Assembly: GCF_020379485.1 (NCBI RefSeq)
Contig: NC_063443.1
Location: 19,277,531 to 19,341,530 of the forward strand
Origin: Brassica napus
Lineage: Eukaryota > Streptophyta > Magnoliopsida > Brassicales > Brassicaceae
DNA length: 64,000 bases
Direction of reading: 5' to 3'
Shown: one piece after another, positions 30,886-44,739 of the stretch
Layout: each line of letters begins with the position of its first letter
Numbering within the stretch: position 1 is the first letter of the stretch
Notes under the pieces: model-generated
What the model was told of the DNA's origin: nothing
Databases searched by the model: none
Seen by the model: the letters and a program-made list of their open reading frames with translations, nothing else
Translations under genes and position numbers: made by a program

Positions 30886-33778
30886 GGTAATAATCTAAAA
30901 CCCATATAGGACGTACTTATCAGCCATTACTAAGAACAGATTATCTTCTGCCGAGTGGTTTAAGATCTGATTATATATATTACCTTAGACCAACAATATA
31001 TGTTTGGTTGGGAAATTTAGACTTGCACAGTTTAAAAACTTATATGATGTCTTGAAGGGAACATAGAACACTCTTATCATGAACCTTCTCGGATTAATTA
31101 CTCCGCGACCAACCCATTCAATTTTTTTTTACCTGAGACTCAGTCATGAGGATTTAAGAAATTAGACAAGTATCTGCATAAAATGCATGTTGCTCTATTG
31201 AGTCACCGAATCTTCAGAAATAATAATACTATCATAGCATATTTCTAGTTCCATTAAAATCCAGTAACTTCCCATCCTCTTTACTGATCTTTGATGTTGT
31301 TTTTAGTTCTTGTTTTAATTCTACTGTTTTTAAGCAAATTGTATACAACCTCTTTTTCCTGGTCGTACTACTAGTTTGTGATCATCGTCTACATGTTTAG
31401 CTCTATCTTCTCTACTGCCTTTATTATACAACCTTATTTTTAAATAATAATATTTAACAATTCAAACAACATAGAGAAAAGTATTTGTTAGTAAAAAAAA
31501 GAGTTGAATAAGTTTATTAGTTTATATTCAATTAGATTCACTGCAATAAAAAGTATGGGTTATTCATGATAGTGAGGTTTAAGTGTTAGTTAATCGTCTA
31601 CCGTCATCCTTCAGCAAAAAAAACATAAAATAAAATAAAAATGTTCTACCGTTGTGTTATGTTGCAAAACGACAAGACATGATGTCGGGTCGTTACCAAA
31701 CTCTCTGGCTCATCTATCTGTTCACAGGCTAACGGCCCTGACTATTTTACATGACCCACTGACATTGCATATAACGCCAAACCGATTTTTGGTTCAATTT
31801 ACACTTGCTTTTGTTTCCTAATTTCTATTGGTTTATAAATATTATTAGTCAAAATTAAAACAGTAAATATAAACACAAGGTTTGTCGATATATATATTTC
31901 ACTTGCTGCCGAAAAACAAAGTGGAGCGACTCCTGGAAATGCCCCGCACAGTATCTTTAAGTATTTTACAAAAAAAAAAAAGTTGAGCGACGGAATAAAC
32001 GTTTCATAAGGGAATAAATTGATTCATATTTTCGTGACAAACATGTTAGAATTATACTTTAGTTGAAATGTCTATATCCCCAAATCAACTACCAGTTTTG
32101 GCGATAAGTTTACTATTATAAATTATCAGAAACATATTTTAAAACATATACAAATGTTGGAATATCGCATGTTTAGTTGAAATTATTAAATCCCAACGGC
32201 TAATTCTCACTTATTTTATATTCATATATGATAATATGAGAACAGCTTTATTATTAAAAATGTTTTCTGTTAAGAGAAGACGCCACATGGAGTGATGGGA
32301 AATTTAAAATGCAATTTCGTTTTTAATAAGGAAATTAGTAAGAAGACTGGTACAACTACAAGCTGGCCAGTGATAAGAAAACTCATTGGGTTTATCTTTT
32401 GGTTCCAAAATAGTCAATGATCTAGGCAGGTATACTTAATCCATATCACAAACTATATACTGTTTCAATAATCATTTAGTTCCTTGGTGCATGAATTTAG
32501 GTATTATATGTCAAATATACTATTTGATCACTCATTTATTGGAATTTTATTTAGAAATCAAAGTCGGGGGATAAAGCCAAATGGAACATTCAATTCTAGT
32601 TTCTAATTTTTTTTGGAAAAAATACATAGATAAAACCTTTCAAATTTGTAAAAAAAAATTATTGAAATTTTTAATAAATCGCTTGAGACGCGGTGAATAA
32701 TGATCCACTAATTTTCATGATATTTGTCAATCCTGATAATATTAACGTTATACAGGTGGCTTACTAGAGCATACTGTATTTTGTCGGTTCTACTTCTAGT
32801 TATGTAAGCGACTAAGCGTGTTTTAGGCTTTTAGCTAAACGATGTTATAATAATGCTAATTATTTTGCGAGAAAACGATGTTGATTCAAAAATATATTTC
32901 GGTGTCTTATCATTTTTACCCCCACTAAAGACGAATAAGCTTCCAAAGCTTTTTAGCCGTAGAGAACTGATCTTACTGGATAACGTTATTTTTATCAGTT
33001 GTAAATTTAGATGGTCACTCTATTGCCGATCCCACATCTTGACAAACTTTAAGTCATTTGAATACATCGTTAATCTTTGTTATAACTTCATTAAATGTTT
33101 GTTGGAAAAAACAAGATTCATATAGCTATCGTTGACATCATTGACAAGTTAATGAACCTTAATGAATCAAACTTATCACGGCAACAAGTTTACCTTTAGA
33201 AAAAAAAAACTAAATAGAAATGAGTAAAGAAGAAGCTGGTAAAAGAAAAAGGCAAGTGGGATCCATAGGAGGGGCCAATAAGTGGCTTCACGCACAAACA
33301 CACACATAAACACCTTCACTGACAGCCTTTTGAATCCTCCTCTGTCTCCTCTCTCTCTCGGCAATAATGATAACGTGAAGAAGAGGCACCTCAGCAAAGA
33401 TCTAAAACTCACCCGCTCTCATTAGCCTTATCGTCTTCTTGCACCGGTTAGCTCACAGAGCAGCGCCCTTGAAGTAGTTGGACTGTCTCGAGACTTTTGT
33501 TGTGAAGACTTTTGGAGCTCTTCCTCTTCTTACAGATCTGGTGTTGCTGTCTACCGCAGGTACGCTTTTCTCTATGTTAGTCATTGAGTTTAACAGAAGA
33601 ATTTAGCTCATAGATATGGAGATCTGGCAATAATCTTACTGATTTAAGCTTAGTATCTTCTTGAGTGTTTGCTCAGGAGGAATGTGTTTGAGATCACTAC
33701 TAGATTAAATTTTCTTTGAAATAACTTTTTTGTTTTAATTAATTTCTGTGAAGGACCAAAACAGAGGACGGTGAAGGG
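30886..33778. other. Long spacer and IQD2 promoter
   Basis: 2.9 kb without a supported gene. 31000-33150 is AT-rich with no recognisable protein, RNA or element termini. 33290-33778 is the IQD2 promoter and leader; a 5' UTR exon seems to end at CCGCAG/GTACGC (33559), with an intron to about 33753. Confidence 0.5.
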
Positions 33779-35375
33779 ATGGGCAAGGCAAAATGGTTTT
33801 CTAGCGTCAAGAAAGCATTCAGCCCAGATTCAAAGGTAACGGATAAGTTAGTGACTTTATGCAAATTCATATGTCTCTCTTGACCATCTTTGTTGTTTGA
33901 TGTTTTTTTCAGAAGTCGAAGAAGCACAAATCACCCGAGAGCCCAAATGGCGTCAGGCAATCTCCTCCTCCTCCTCCTCTTGAGGTGAGAGTAGCTGAAG
34001 TGGTTGCTGAACGGAACATGAATCTTTCCCCTGTGAATGCTACGACCACTGATGTTCTTGTAGTCCCATCTTCATCCTCTGCTCCTCCTCCTCCTGAGGT
34101 GGTGGTTCGTCCTCGTGCTCGGTTTGCTGGAAAGTCAAACGAAGAAGCGGCTGCAATCTTGATCCAGACTGTATTCAGAGGCTATTTGGTATGTTCTCTG
34201 GTTCCTGGATCTTTCAGTTGTTTGTTTTACTGTTCTGTTTCGCTGTGGTGTATTAACTTTTGTCTTTGCGTGATACAAGGCAAAAAGAGCAATACGGGCA
34301 ATGAGGGGTTTGGTGAGGCTTAAGACATTGATGGAAGGATCTGCTGTTAAACGTCAAGCTGCAAACACTTTAAAATGTATGCAGACTCTCTCCCGTGTCC
34401 AGTCCCAAATCCGAGCTAGGAGAATCAGGATGTCAGAAGAGAATCAAGCTCGCCAGAAACAACTCCTTCAGAAGCATGCCAAAGAGCTTGCTGGCTTGAA
34501 GGTTAGTCACTCTTTTCTTACAATTTCATCTCATTCACTTTACAATCTTTGAGCGAATCTGACTTATGCTAATACATTCTCTTAGAACGGGGATAACTGG
34601 AATGATAGCATTCAATCAAAGGAAAAAGTTGAAGCGAATCTGCTGAGCAAGTACGAGGCAACGATGAGAAGAGAAAGGGCATTGGCTTATGCTTACACTC
34701 ATCAGGTAATCTCATCAAATATAACAATTAAAAAGTGAAACACATAACATTAATATGTTTCATGTATTGCAGCAAAACTGGAAGAACAATTCTAAATCTG
34801 GTAATCCGATGTTCATGGATCCGAGCAATCCGACATGGGGTTGGAGCTGGTTAGAGAGATGGATGGCTGGTCCTGGTCGGCCATTGGAAGAACCAAACAA
34901 TAACTTAACTCAACCTACCACACCATCATCCGCAAGAGGTGGCACTACTCCAAGAAACAAAAACAAAAACAAAAACAGTTTCTTCTCTCCTCCAACTCCC
35001 TCAAGACTAAACCAATCCTCCAGAAAATCCAAAGACGAGGACGACGCCAAAAGCACGATCTCGGTTCTGTCCGAGAGGAACCGTAGACACAGCATCGGTG
35101 GTTCGTCAGTCAAAGATGACGAGAGTATGGCTGGATCACAGGCTCTACCGAGCTATATGGTTACCACTAAATCAGCTAGAGCTAGGCTGAAGCCGCAGAG
35201 TCCGTTAAGTGGTGGTACCATCACACAGGAGAACGATGGGGTTGCTGACAAGGCGTCGGCTAAGAAACGCCTCTCTTATACGAATTCACCTGCGTTGCCT
35301 AAACCAAGGAGGTTCTCAGCTCCGCCTAAGGTGGAAAGTGTCGACGTTGCCGTGACCAATGGAGGAGGAAGCTAA
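33779..35375 (+). CDS. IQD2: IQ67-domain calmodulin-binding protein IQD2
   Basis: Exons 33779-33835, 33913-34188, 34280-34501, 34586-34705 and 34773-35375 give 425 aa. IQD proteins are plant calmodulin-recruiting scaffolds at microtubules, plasma membrane or nucleus. Visible: N-terminal MGKAKWFSSVKKAFSP, Pro-rich segments, then the IQ67 domain (about residues 95-165) with the IQ motif AAAILIQTVFRGYLAKRAIR. The domain is split by a phase-0 intron after RGYL, the family's hallmark position. A basic Ser-rich C-terminus carries the conserved PSYMVTTKSARARLKPQSP and SPALPKPRRFSAPPK (DUF4005). Position matches At5g03040. Confidence 0.95.
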
Positions 35376-36172
35376 GCTATTTATGATTTGTCTTAAAAAA
35401 AAAGAAGATATATTTTCCACGTTATGGATCTGTCCGAGATTGTTGTTGCATGTTGTTATGTGTTCCCTTTCATTTGATAATTCATTTGTGCAGAGTGTAA
35501 GCGTCTGTTATTTAAAATTTTACTACAAATTTGATTATTCGACGATAAAGTTTACCTTATAACTTCAAATTTTTATTTTATTCTGTTGAATATTTCATAG
35601 ATTTTGTATATACTGACAAATCCATTTCTATGGCGCCATTTGCGACATCTTTGTTCTATTTTTCTGCAGCATTTTTATTCGAATGTATGAATTGAAATAT
35701 GAGGTCGTACAGGGGCGAAGCTAGGAATTATTTTTAGTGGGTGCAAAATTCATAAAGGGCAAAATAAATAGCAAAGTTGGTGTCGAACCCTGGATACTTA
35801 GGGGTGCACAAGTAAACATTAACCATTTTTACTAGCTGGAACTTGCAAAGTTTCATACAAAACTCCTTAATAGTCATAAAACTATGGGTGCATGTGCACA
35901 CACAGCTGCTTTACTGGCTTCGCCCCTGAGGTCGTAACGATGTCTTACAAAACAGGGTTAGGAGTCTATAGACGATCCTCTGAAAGATGAAGAAGGTGTT
36001 GACTTTGACTCACCTAACCGACCTCAAAATATAAAATTAAGACAAGGAGAGGACGTGGCAGACCTCCTCGTTTTTTTTTCCTCTAGAAGAGCCCTAAACC
36101 CATCCGCATCCCCCAATTGGATAATTTTTTTGGAGAAATTATCATTTGTTTAATCCGATTGATACGTGAACG
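35376..36172. other. IQD2 3' region, hAT MITE and TIM14 leader
   Basis: Contains the IQD2 3' UTR (35376 to about 35560), the MITE at 35710-35928 and the TIM14 5' UTR. No other gene is seen. Confidence 0.5.
35710..35928. mobile_element. hAT-type MITE (219 bp) with 8-bp target duplication
   Basis: Terminal inverted repeats CAGGGGCGAAGCTAG and CTGGCTTCGCCCCTG differ at one position. Both sides are flanked by the 8-base direct repeat AGGTCGTA (35702-35709, 35929-35936). CAGGGGCG termini and 8-bp duplications are typical of plant hAT elements. No transposase is present. Confidence 0.9.
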
Positions 36173-36924
36173 ATGGTAAGTTGTTGGGTCTATCTATCCC
36201 TTGTTTCCGTTAAATCCCGATGTTCTTCATCATGAACATGTTTTGGTGCTTTTCATTTTGGATACAGAGAGGATAGATCTTTGCTCATCTTCTTCTTGAT
36301 TCCAAAGCCATGTTGGTTCCTTTTTTATATATATTTTGTATCTGACGTTTTGCTTGTCGTTGTGGTTGGTTATACAGGAAACGCCAATGGTTGCAGGTGC
36401 TGCTGTAGCGGCAGCTGCTTTAGCTGGTAGATACGGTATACTGTCTTGGCAAGCCTTCAAGGCCAGGCCACCCGCGGCTAGAATGCGCAGGTTTTATGAA
36501 GGTGGTTTTCAAACTGCCATGACGCGGCGTGAAGCTGCTCTCATTCTTGGTGTTAGGTCTGTCATTCATTCCTCTTGCTTCTCAAATTGAAAAAAAAAAA
36601 AGATGACATTAGCTAGAGTATGTTTAATAAATCAGACAAAAGGCAATTGCACATTTGATTTAGTAGGTTTTGAAATTATGAGAAGAACATTATAAAAAGA
36701 TTTGGGTAAGTGTTCTCCAGTGGTTTGACTGTGTGTTTTTGTTTATGGTGTTTTACAATAATAACAGGGAGAGGGTTGTGGCTGAGAAGGTGAAAGAAGC
36801 TCACAGGAGAGTGATGGTTGCAAACCACCCTGACGCTGGAGGTAGTCACTATCTCGCTTCCAAGATCAATGAAGCCAAAGATATTTTGCTTGGCAAATCC
36901 AACAACTCCGGCTCTGCTTTTTGA
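36173..36924 (+). CDS. TIM14: TIM14/PAM18 J-protein of the mitochondrial import motor
   Basis: Exons 36173-36175 (only the ATG), 36378-36556 and 36768-36924 give 112 aa. PAM18/TIM14 stimulates mtHsp70 at the TIM23 channel. Visible: an N-terminal hydrophobic anchor ([18 protein letters not shown], about residues 5-22), the linker [16 protein letters not shown], and a C-terminal J domain with HPD in [18 protein letters not shown], ending GSAF. Length equals known plant TIM14 proteins. The first coding exon is a lone start codon: ATG is followed at once by the donor GTAAGT, and the acceptor is at 36377. Position matches At5g03030. Confidence 0.92.
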
Positions 36925-37378
36925 TTGATACCAAACCCAATATGAAACTCTTTTTCATTTGATTATGTTTCTGAATTTAATACCATTTATCTTGTTTGTA
37001 TCTCATTATTATGTTTCGGAAGCAGATGATCAAGATTTTGATATATATGAAGAATCATTTTTTATGGGTTCTTTCTTGACACATCCATGATTAACTAACA
37101 GAAACAAAAACTGCGAAACTAAGAGAAATCCTTTTAGTTAAATGTGTGACAGTAGTCAGTAGCAGACGTGCTATAAGAAATTGGACTGAATCCATCAGAC
37201 AGACAACTGTAATATCAGAACGAGAAAACCATTGACAGATTCTCATTCACCACTACTTGTAGAATGCAAAATGTGATCCAAAATAAAATTCTGTTTGGTG
37301 TAAAGCCCTATAGAATCCGAAGCAAAAAAAAAAAAAAATGTAGCTATCATTTCTATAGTTATCCACCTCTTTACTTCT
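36925..37378. other. Convergent 3' regions of TIM14 and the hydrolase
   Basis: Tail-to-tail spacer of about 450 bases holding both 3' UTRs; nothing else is seen. Confidence 0.5.
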
Positions 37379-39524
37379 TTACTCTTTGGTGGTTGTTGTA
37401 GCAGCACTAGTGTCCTTATGTGCGGCCTCTGTTTCGACTAGCGTCTCCTTTGTTTCTTTTACTTTCTCGAGCTGCCCTTTTGGTTCTCCGAATAAAGCAA
37501 AGAAAATCTGTCTATGGCACTCATCGCAGAAATAGAAGAAGGAGAAGTGACCTTCATTTGGAATCTTATGTACAGTAGCTTCCGGTATCATCCTGCCAAT
37601 GTAGTCACTCATCGCTGGTGGAGCCACCTGATCTTCCATTCCCTTTAAGGACTCAAACAGTAAACTTGTGTTAAAGATACACATAGACAGTTTAACTAAA
37701 ATGAGTTTTTAACTATGCATTACCTGCCATATGTGAATAGGCTTTCGAAACCCGACAAGTTCACATTCAGCTTCACTGTACATTGACATGAGCCAAGAGA
37801 GGACACCATTAGTTGTACATTTCTTCTGTGTGCGGAACTCTGAAAGAGTAAAGCCCCATCTCGACACTTGAAGCACGGATTCTTCTACAAAAGGCTTTGT
37901 GATTCCTTGACGGACGGATTCCTCCACGTTCCTTTGGTAAAATTCTTGGAAAGTTGGGTCTTTGAGTAGAAGCTTATCCTTAAAGAAAGAAAGAAGGAAC
38001 ATATTTAGCAAATGTGACTCTCTGCTTTATGACCTCTAACCAGTAACCACTGATGAAGTTTATACCTTTTCTCCTAAAGATAGTGACATCCACTGATCGA
38101 GATGATCAAGTTTACCAGAGAGAAATGATCTACGGTAGAAGAAAGGGAGAAGAGCTGGAAACCGGCGAGCTAAAAAGTACATGAACTTCCTCTTTGTTAA
38201 CCATTGCTCCCATGTTTTCACCATCTCTTCCTTGGCCATGCTTGGCTCATAAGGATTGATCACCGGAGCCACCATTGCAGCTCCTATAGTTTCACAAAAC
38301 CAAACCCATTGAGCAACACTCTAGCCGATTCCAATACAAGTTTTTCTTGCAAACAATCACAGTGTCAAATGATATGAAGCGTATAAGTCGTTATAGGGAC
38401 ATTGTTAGTACCTGCAATTTTGTCAGGGAAGTACTTCATTGCAGCCCATGTATGCATACTACCAGTAGAGTAGCCGAGCAACCAGAATTTCTCTTCAATT
38501 CCAATAGCAGCCGCAAGGTTAATCAAATCCGAGGCAGATGAGCTAAGGTTTCGACCACGGTGAGGATCACTCTCTCCAAACCCTGGAAGATCATACGAAA
38601 CTAAACGGACACCATACTCCAAAAGCAGTGACTTCTTCACCCCAGGTATGGCTTCATCAAGTAAATTTCAACCATTAGAAAACAAAAAACGTAACAGAAA
38701 ACTTATGAAAACTAATTGAATATCCATTACCTGCAAGTCGAGAGGAGAGAAAAGAATGAGGAGTAACTAAAGAGTATCTCGCTCTCTCTGCTGAAACACC
38801 AAGCTCTTGGTAAGCTAAGTATCTACCATCAGGAAGCTGCACACGAGCTGCATTGGTGGGATGTACACGCAGTTTCTTTACCACATCCACTGGTCTCTCC
38901 TCCTCCGGGCTAAAGCTTAATGCTGCACTTGCAAAGATCAACATGTGTCACAATGCAAGGAACATAGAGTCTCTTATATTTGTAAAACGGCATGCAGTTA
39001 TCAGGCTTAGTACACAGGTTACTATTTGTAAAACGGCATGCAGTTAATCAGACTAATTACTAATTGTGAATGTGAGTGACTCTGAGAACTAACACATTGT
39101 GATGATTACCTGCGAGAGCTAAGAGGAAGACGAAGAAGATCACAGGCCACGCGTGAACGGGATCGCGATCCTCCGGCAAGTACTCGTTCATGAAGCTGAG
39201 CTTCTTCGAAACTTTAGCCGCCGGTTTCGCGAGCTTCCGCACGACGTACGAGTCCTCGGTGACCACCGTCTGCTCCACGATGTCCTTGCATCCTTTGGCG
39301 AGGTGGAGAAGCATCTCTCCCCACGACTTCATAAACCCCGTCACTTGATCTTTCAATGTCTCTCTCGCCTCGGATCCGGATCCATCCAAGTAACCCGACG
39401 ATCTCTTTGCGGTGGATTCAGTAGCGGCCGTTAAATCGATCGGCGCTCCGTCGTACCGCAATCCGGCGTCGACGAGACTCGCGAGCTCTTCCTGCCACGT
39501 AGGCACTCCTCTAATCTCATCCAT
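37379..39524 (-). CDS. Alpha/beta-fold hydrolase, membrane-anchored
   Basis: Exons 39524-39110, 38922-38731, 38651-38412, 38283-38066, 37978-37724 and 37642-37379 give 527 aa. A hydrophobic segment (AWPVIFFVFLLALAALSF, about residues 126-143) follows an N-terminal domain of unknown role, suggesting a membrane anchor. The hydrolase domain holds VSYDLPGFGESDPHRG and the nucleophile elbow GYSTGS (Ser in GxSxG). Late in the protein are MEDQVAPP (acid residue region) and NEGHFSFFY (catalytic His). The substrate is unknown. Position matches At5g02970, an uncharacterised alpha/beta hydrolase. The C-terminal tail is Lys/Glu/Thr-rich. Confidence 0.9.
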
Positions 39525-40409
39525 TCTTCGATTTTAAAATCCCTAATCCGAACTCTAAACCCGAACCACTGTGAAAATCAGTTACATATATATAAATTTA
39601 AAAAATGAATGAGCTGACACCTTTACAAAGCGTGAGTTTCAAGCTCTCTTACTAACGAATCATATCTCTATTTTTTTTCTTTAACTAAAGAAAGCGAAAG
39701 GAGACAAAAGTGTTCTCTTACCTCCGATTCGTATCTTCACCTAAACTTTATTCTTCCTTTACAATATTCTCCATCGCCTCCTTGATTTGACTGGTTGCTA
39801 ATAAGGTCAAAAGTCACACTCCGCCATTGACGAGATTCTCCAGCTCTCTTTCTCTCTGTTTCTTTGTAATTTCCTCTTTTCGTATTTTGCTGGCGCATTA
39901 ATAAAATAGAAATATGGACCACAGAATCGAAATTGCCTTTTTTTGAAATAAACGGTTGTTGTTTGTACACGTCGGTCTGCCGTGGTATCGACGGTTAAGT
40001 GGTGGGGGACCGGTTCAGCCTGTGAGTGTTGTACGGGGTGGGTTACTGCTTTTGTGTGCCTCGTTTACCTGTTAGAGCCGGTTTTTGTAAAGAGTGTGAG
40101 GCTGACGTGGCGGAAGTTGTAGGTAGGTACGGTGGGGTAGGTTGCATGTGACTTGTATTCTTTAATAAGATAAAGGAGTATTTATACACGAGCGTATACG
40201 TATATACATCATGTTCAAAAGAGGTTACTGGCAATTTATAAGCCCAATATGAGATGGGCCGATTAATTTATAAATGGGCTGAGGTATCGCGGATCCTTTA
40301 CATATATTAAGAGTCAGTGATATAACTAGGTTTAGGGTTTTCAGTATCTACTCTTGCTTGCCGCATCAACCTCTTTGCTGTTGATCTTCTCCTCCTTCGA
40401 AGAACAAAC
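39525..40409. promoter_or_regulatory. Divergent promoter region, hydrolase and RPS23
   Basis: The hydrolase leader lies next to 39525. On the RPS23 side are site II-type elements AGCCCA (40241-40246), TGGGCC (40255-40260) and TGGGCT (40275-40280), followed by a telo box TAGGGTTT (40333-40340). Site II plus telo box is the standard architecture of plant ribosomal protein promoters (TCP and telobox factors). No other gene is supported here. Confidence 0.65.
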
Positions 40410-41314
<905 letters not shown>

Positions 41315-41519
41315 ATAATGCATCCAAGCTTTTGAAATTTGTTTTGATGTTATAAGCATCTTTTGTTAGTTCAGTTTTTGGAAGATCGTTTGTTCTGTTC
41401 TATTCTACTCAAAAGGTTCCTGAACTTATTGTCTTTAAACACTTTTCAATTAATCTTAATTTATAAAATATTTTCTCATCAAGTCTACTTAATGTTTGTT
41501 TTCTCTTTTAACCTTTAAT

Positions 41520-41627
41520 CTATGTTACATGGAAACGGAAGCGGATACGTGGAAGTGGAAGCGTAAGGAAGCGCAGAAGCGAGATTTTTTAAAATATTAG
41601 GAAACGGATACGTGTTGGAAGCGTATA

Positions 41628-41661
<34 letters not shown>

Positions 41662-42190
41662 ATTTTTTTAAAAAAATTAGGACTAAAAATTATATGATTT
41701 AAATTTGAAATAAAATATTTATTCATTTATAATAATTTTGAAATGATTTTATATTAAAACTGTAAAAATACACATAAATTAAGTTTACAAAAATATATTA
41801 TATTAATTATTTTCAATACTTCATAAATAATTGACTCAATATATTTCAATATGTGTTATATCTTTAACAAAATATCTCAATGCATAAAGATAATTTATAA
41901 TATTAGTTTTAATATTTGTATATTTCTAACTCTATATTCATTACTATTATTATTTTTATTTAATATAGATTAAAAACTATGGTTTTATATTTGATTGATA
42001 TATATTGCAATTTTTTTTTAAAACAGAAGCGTGATTCCAAAACGGAATCGTAAGCTTCCAACGTGTTTTTAAGAAGAATAATTTAGAAGCGTTTTGGAAG
42101 CGAGATTCCGCAAGCTTCCACAAGGTTCCGATTCTGATTCCGGTTCCGAAGCGGGAAGCGGACATCTGATGAAGCTTCCATGCAACATAG
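41520..42190. mobile_element. hAT-like nonautonomous element (671 bp) with 8-bp target duplication
   Basis: The left end CTATGTTACATGGAA and the right end TTCCATGCAACATAG are inverted repeats with one mismatch. Both sides carry the same 8 bases, CCTTTAAT (41512-41519 and 42191-42198), a size typical of hAT transposition. Subterminal regions are full of GGAAGCG / CGCTTCC-type repeats in opposite orientation. The interior is AT-rich with a (TA)n run at about 41632-41659. There is no transposase. Confidence 0.88.
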
Positions 42191-42198
42191 CCTTTAAT

Positions 42199-42453
42199 TC
42201 AATATCTCTTATTTTCACACTAACCTTCAATCTTAATTTATCAAATATTTTGATGTGTTTAAAGGTTCATAATGGTTTATAGTGAAGCCAACTTGTTAAC
42301 TATACAATTAATTCTACAGAAAAATGGAAATACAATTAATCTGACGTCATAGAATACATATACAATCTTCTGTGGGATTCAACTCTAAAGCCTTATTATG
42401 ATACCTATTTTAACAAATGGCTTTTTCTTAAATAACTAATGCTACAAAGTAAA
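42199..42453. other. Spacer downstream of the F-box gene
   Basis: AT-rich 3' flank of the minus-strand F-box gene. No feature recognised. Confidence 0.4.
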
Positions 42454-44198
42454 TTATGAGAAAGTGTTGGATACATTTTGAACATGGCTTTGCTTGATGG
42501 AAATGAAGACATTGCGCTTGTGAGAAAGTCTTGTAGCCATTGCAACAAGCTCTTCAAAACCTGACGCATCGAGGTAACCCACCAAGAGCACAACCATTGT
42601 CTCCAGACTTCTTGTGCTTCTCAGCAAACGCTCCACGAACGAAGCCACAAGATTGGACTCTGCGTACTTACCCACCAACATTGAAATGGTCTCCATAGAT
42701 CCCGGGAAGGCCATGTCTTTTGATCTCCAGCACTGACGCTGATTCAAGCTATGTGAACGCAAGTAACTGTTCAAATGTGATTCCTGCGACACAGAAAAGC
42801 AAAATATTTATAACAAAAACTAAGACATTTCATCCAAAATAAATGTCAACATCTCAGATACTAACAGTATATTAGAAGGATAATAAAAAGAGGTTTTTAG
42901 TTGGTAAAGATACCGATATGATGCTGCATTTCACGGTATGTATCGTTAGCTTTCGTAATCCAGGTGAGTTCTGAAGAAGCTTTGTTATACCAGGAACAAC
43001 AGACCGAACAATCATCGTTTCAAGAGTCAAATACTCGACCTTGAGCGTCGGAAAACGTACATCACAGAGCGCAGCAAGAGACAACATCTAAAGGGCACAT
43101 GCACATAAACACAAAAAGTAGAACAAGACAAGAGCCATTGGTCAAAATTGCACTTAGAAACGTTCACGTTTTCAGAACATCTACAAGAGAATGACAGAGA
43201 AGGATCGTTTTATGCATTTGAACAAAATGCTCCTACGCGTACTAATCCATCAACTATGCACACCAATTATTGATTCCACAAGAGCAGGCTATGTGATTCT
43301 ACTGACATAGAGAGTTGTTGGCAAAACATACCTGGAGAAAGGTAGCACCAACAGTAAGCTTCTCAACATTCTGCAACTTTGCTAACATCTTCACCACGTT
43401 ACCTTGAAGAAAATCAGCCGTGAGGGTCCCAAGATCGCAGAAGTAAATGTTCAAATTAGCTTCTTTCAAACAAGACACATCCACTAATCTACACGGTAAC
43501 CTCGAGTGTCTCAATCTCAAACAATGCACATGCGGCGCCACAATCTCCGTCGGCCCGAGAAACCAATCGCTCCGATCAATCTCCAATCTCACCACACGCG
43601 GCGAACGACTCAGATCAAGACACCGAAACTCGTCGCAGAACATCAGCTCCAAGCTCTCAAGCAGAGGACAGCCACACAGAATCTTGACAAGTGCATCGTC
43701 AGAGAGCTTACAGTAACTCAAAGACAAGTTTTTTAAGGAAGTCCACGACACGTGGCACTTAGGTTTCATCACAACGGATCCAGACTCGATCAAGAGCTGC
43801 TTCACGGTAGAGTTCGCGTAGAAGGAGTCGGGGAAGTCGTAGTCCCTGACACGTGTATCACGAAACTCGAGAGAGAGCTTCTCCGCGTGACGGTTAACGG
43901 CGAACTCGATCCAGGCGTCGACGTGCTGGGTCCTATTGGCTAAGCTGGTTCGGAGGTGAAAGGTCGCGACTTTGGGAGATGAGAAGGCGGATAAGGTTTT
44001 GTTTATCGATCTGGCGACCACTCTGTGGCTGTCGATGGAGAGGGAAGGGGTCTCGGACCAGACGTGTCTCCATCGTTTGGACAGGGCGGAGGTTCTGATC
44101 GCTGACTTTGTCGGAATTGAGGAGAGGATGAGGTGGAGAATCGCGTCTGGTAGAGAGCTGATGAAATCCTGACCGTCGGTTGGATCGTCTCCGTTCAT
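42454..44198 (-). CDS. F-box/LRR (FBD-like) protein
   Basis: Exons 44198-43332, 43087-42914 and 42783-42454 give 456 aa. F-box/RNI proteins are substrate receptors of SCF ubiquitin ligases. The N-terminal F-box (about residues 10-50) reads FISSLPDAILHLILSSIPTK, then RTSALSKRWRHVWSETP. Leucine-rich repeats follow (LKNLSLSYCKLSDDALVKIL, CPLLESLELMFC), then an FBD-like C-terminus (SHLNSYLRSHSLNQRQCW). Position fits the At5g02910-At5g02930 F-box cluster, which is reduced here to one intact gene. A degraded relative lies at 24960-26042. The target is unknown. Confidence 0.87.
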
Positions 44199-44739
44199 TT
44201 TGTTTTCGGTGAGGGATGGTTGGAGAGGTTGATAAGGGTTTCAACGGCTTCCGGTAGTGACGCCGTCTTGCTGTCGGAAGTTCTCAGCCAATGGCTAGGC
44301 TATCCATCGAATCTCAAAATATCTTTTTGTGTGTAAGAAAGTGGTGTTAAATGTCACTATGTATTTGATTAGCATATTCTCGTGAAAATAATAAAAAGTT
44401 TGGTACTTAAATGGTAATATTCCATAATATATTATTCTTTATTACAAAATCTGGTTTTAAACTTTTAAAAAACACTTTGAAGGACATACTGATTTTGCAA
44501 ACAGACTCATCTTAGGAACCACTGTTGCAGAATAGTGATAGATTTCGGCTCTAAATGCTAACGTACAGAAAAACTGCAAAACAACTATGGTGTGGTTCAA
44601 ATAGTAACAAAAATGTATAGATATATAGATATATGTATAGATTTTTGTTACTATTGGTTGGTTGGTGTCGAATTTATGATAAGTTAGAATCAATAATACT
44701 GTGGATTGGTTTTTTAGACAGAGTGTGTGTATTCAATTG
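44199..44739. other. F-box gene promoter
   Basis: The leader of the minus-strand F-box gene lies next to 44199. An exact evening-element sequence AAAATATCT lies at 44316-44324. No gene is supported. Confidence 0.4.
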
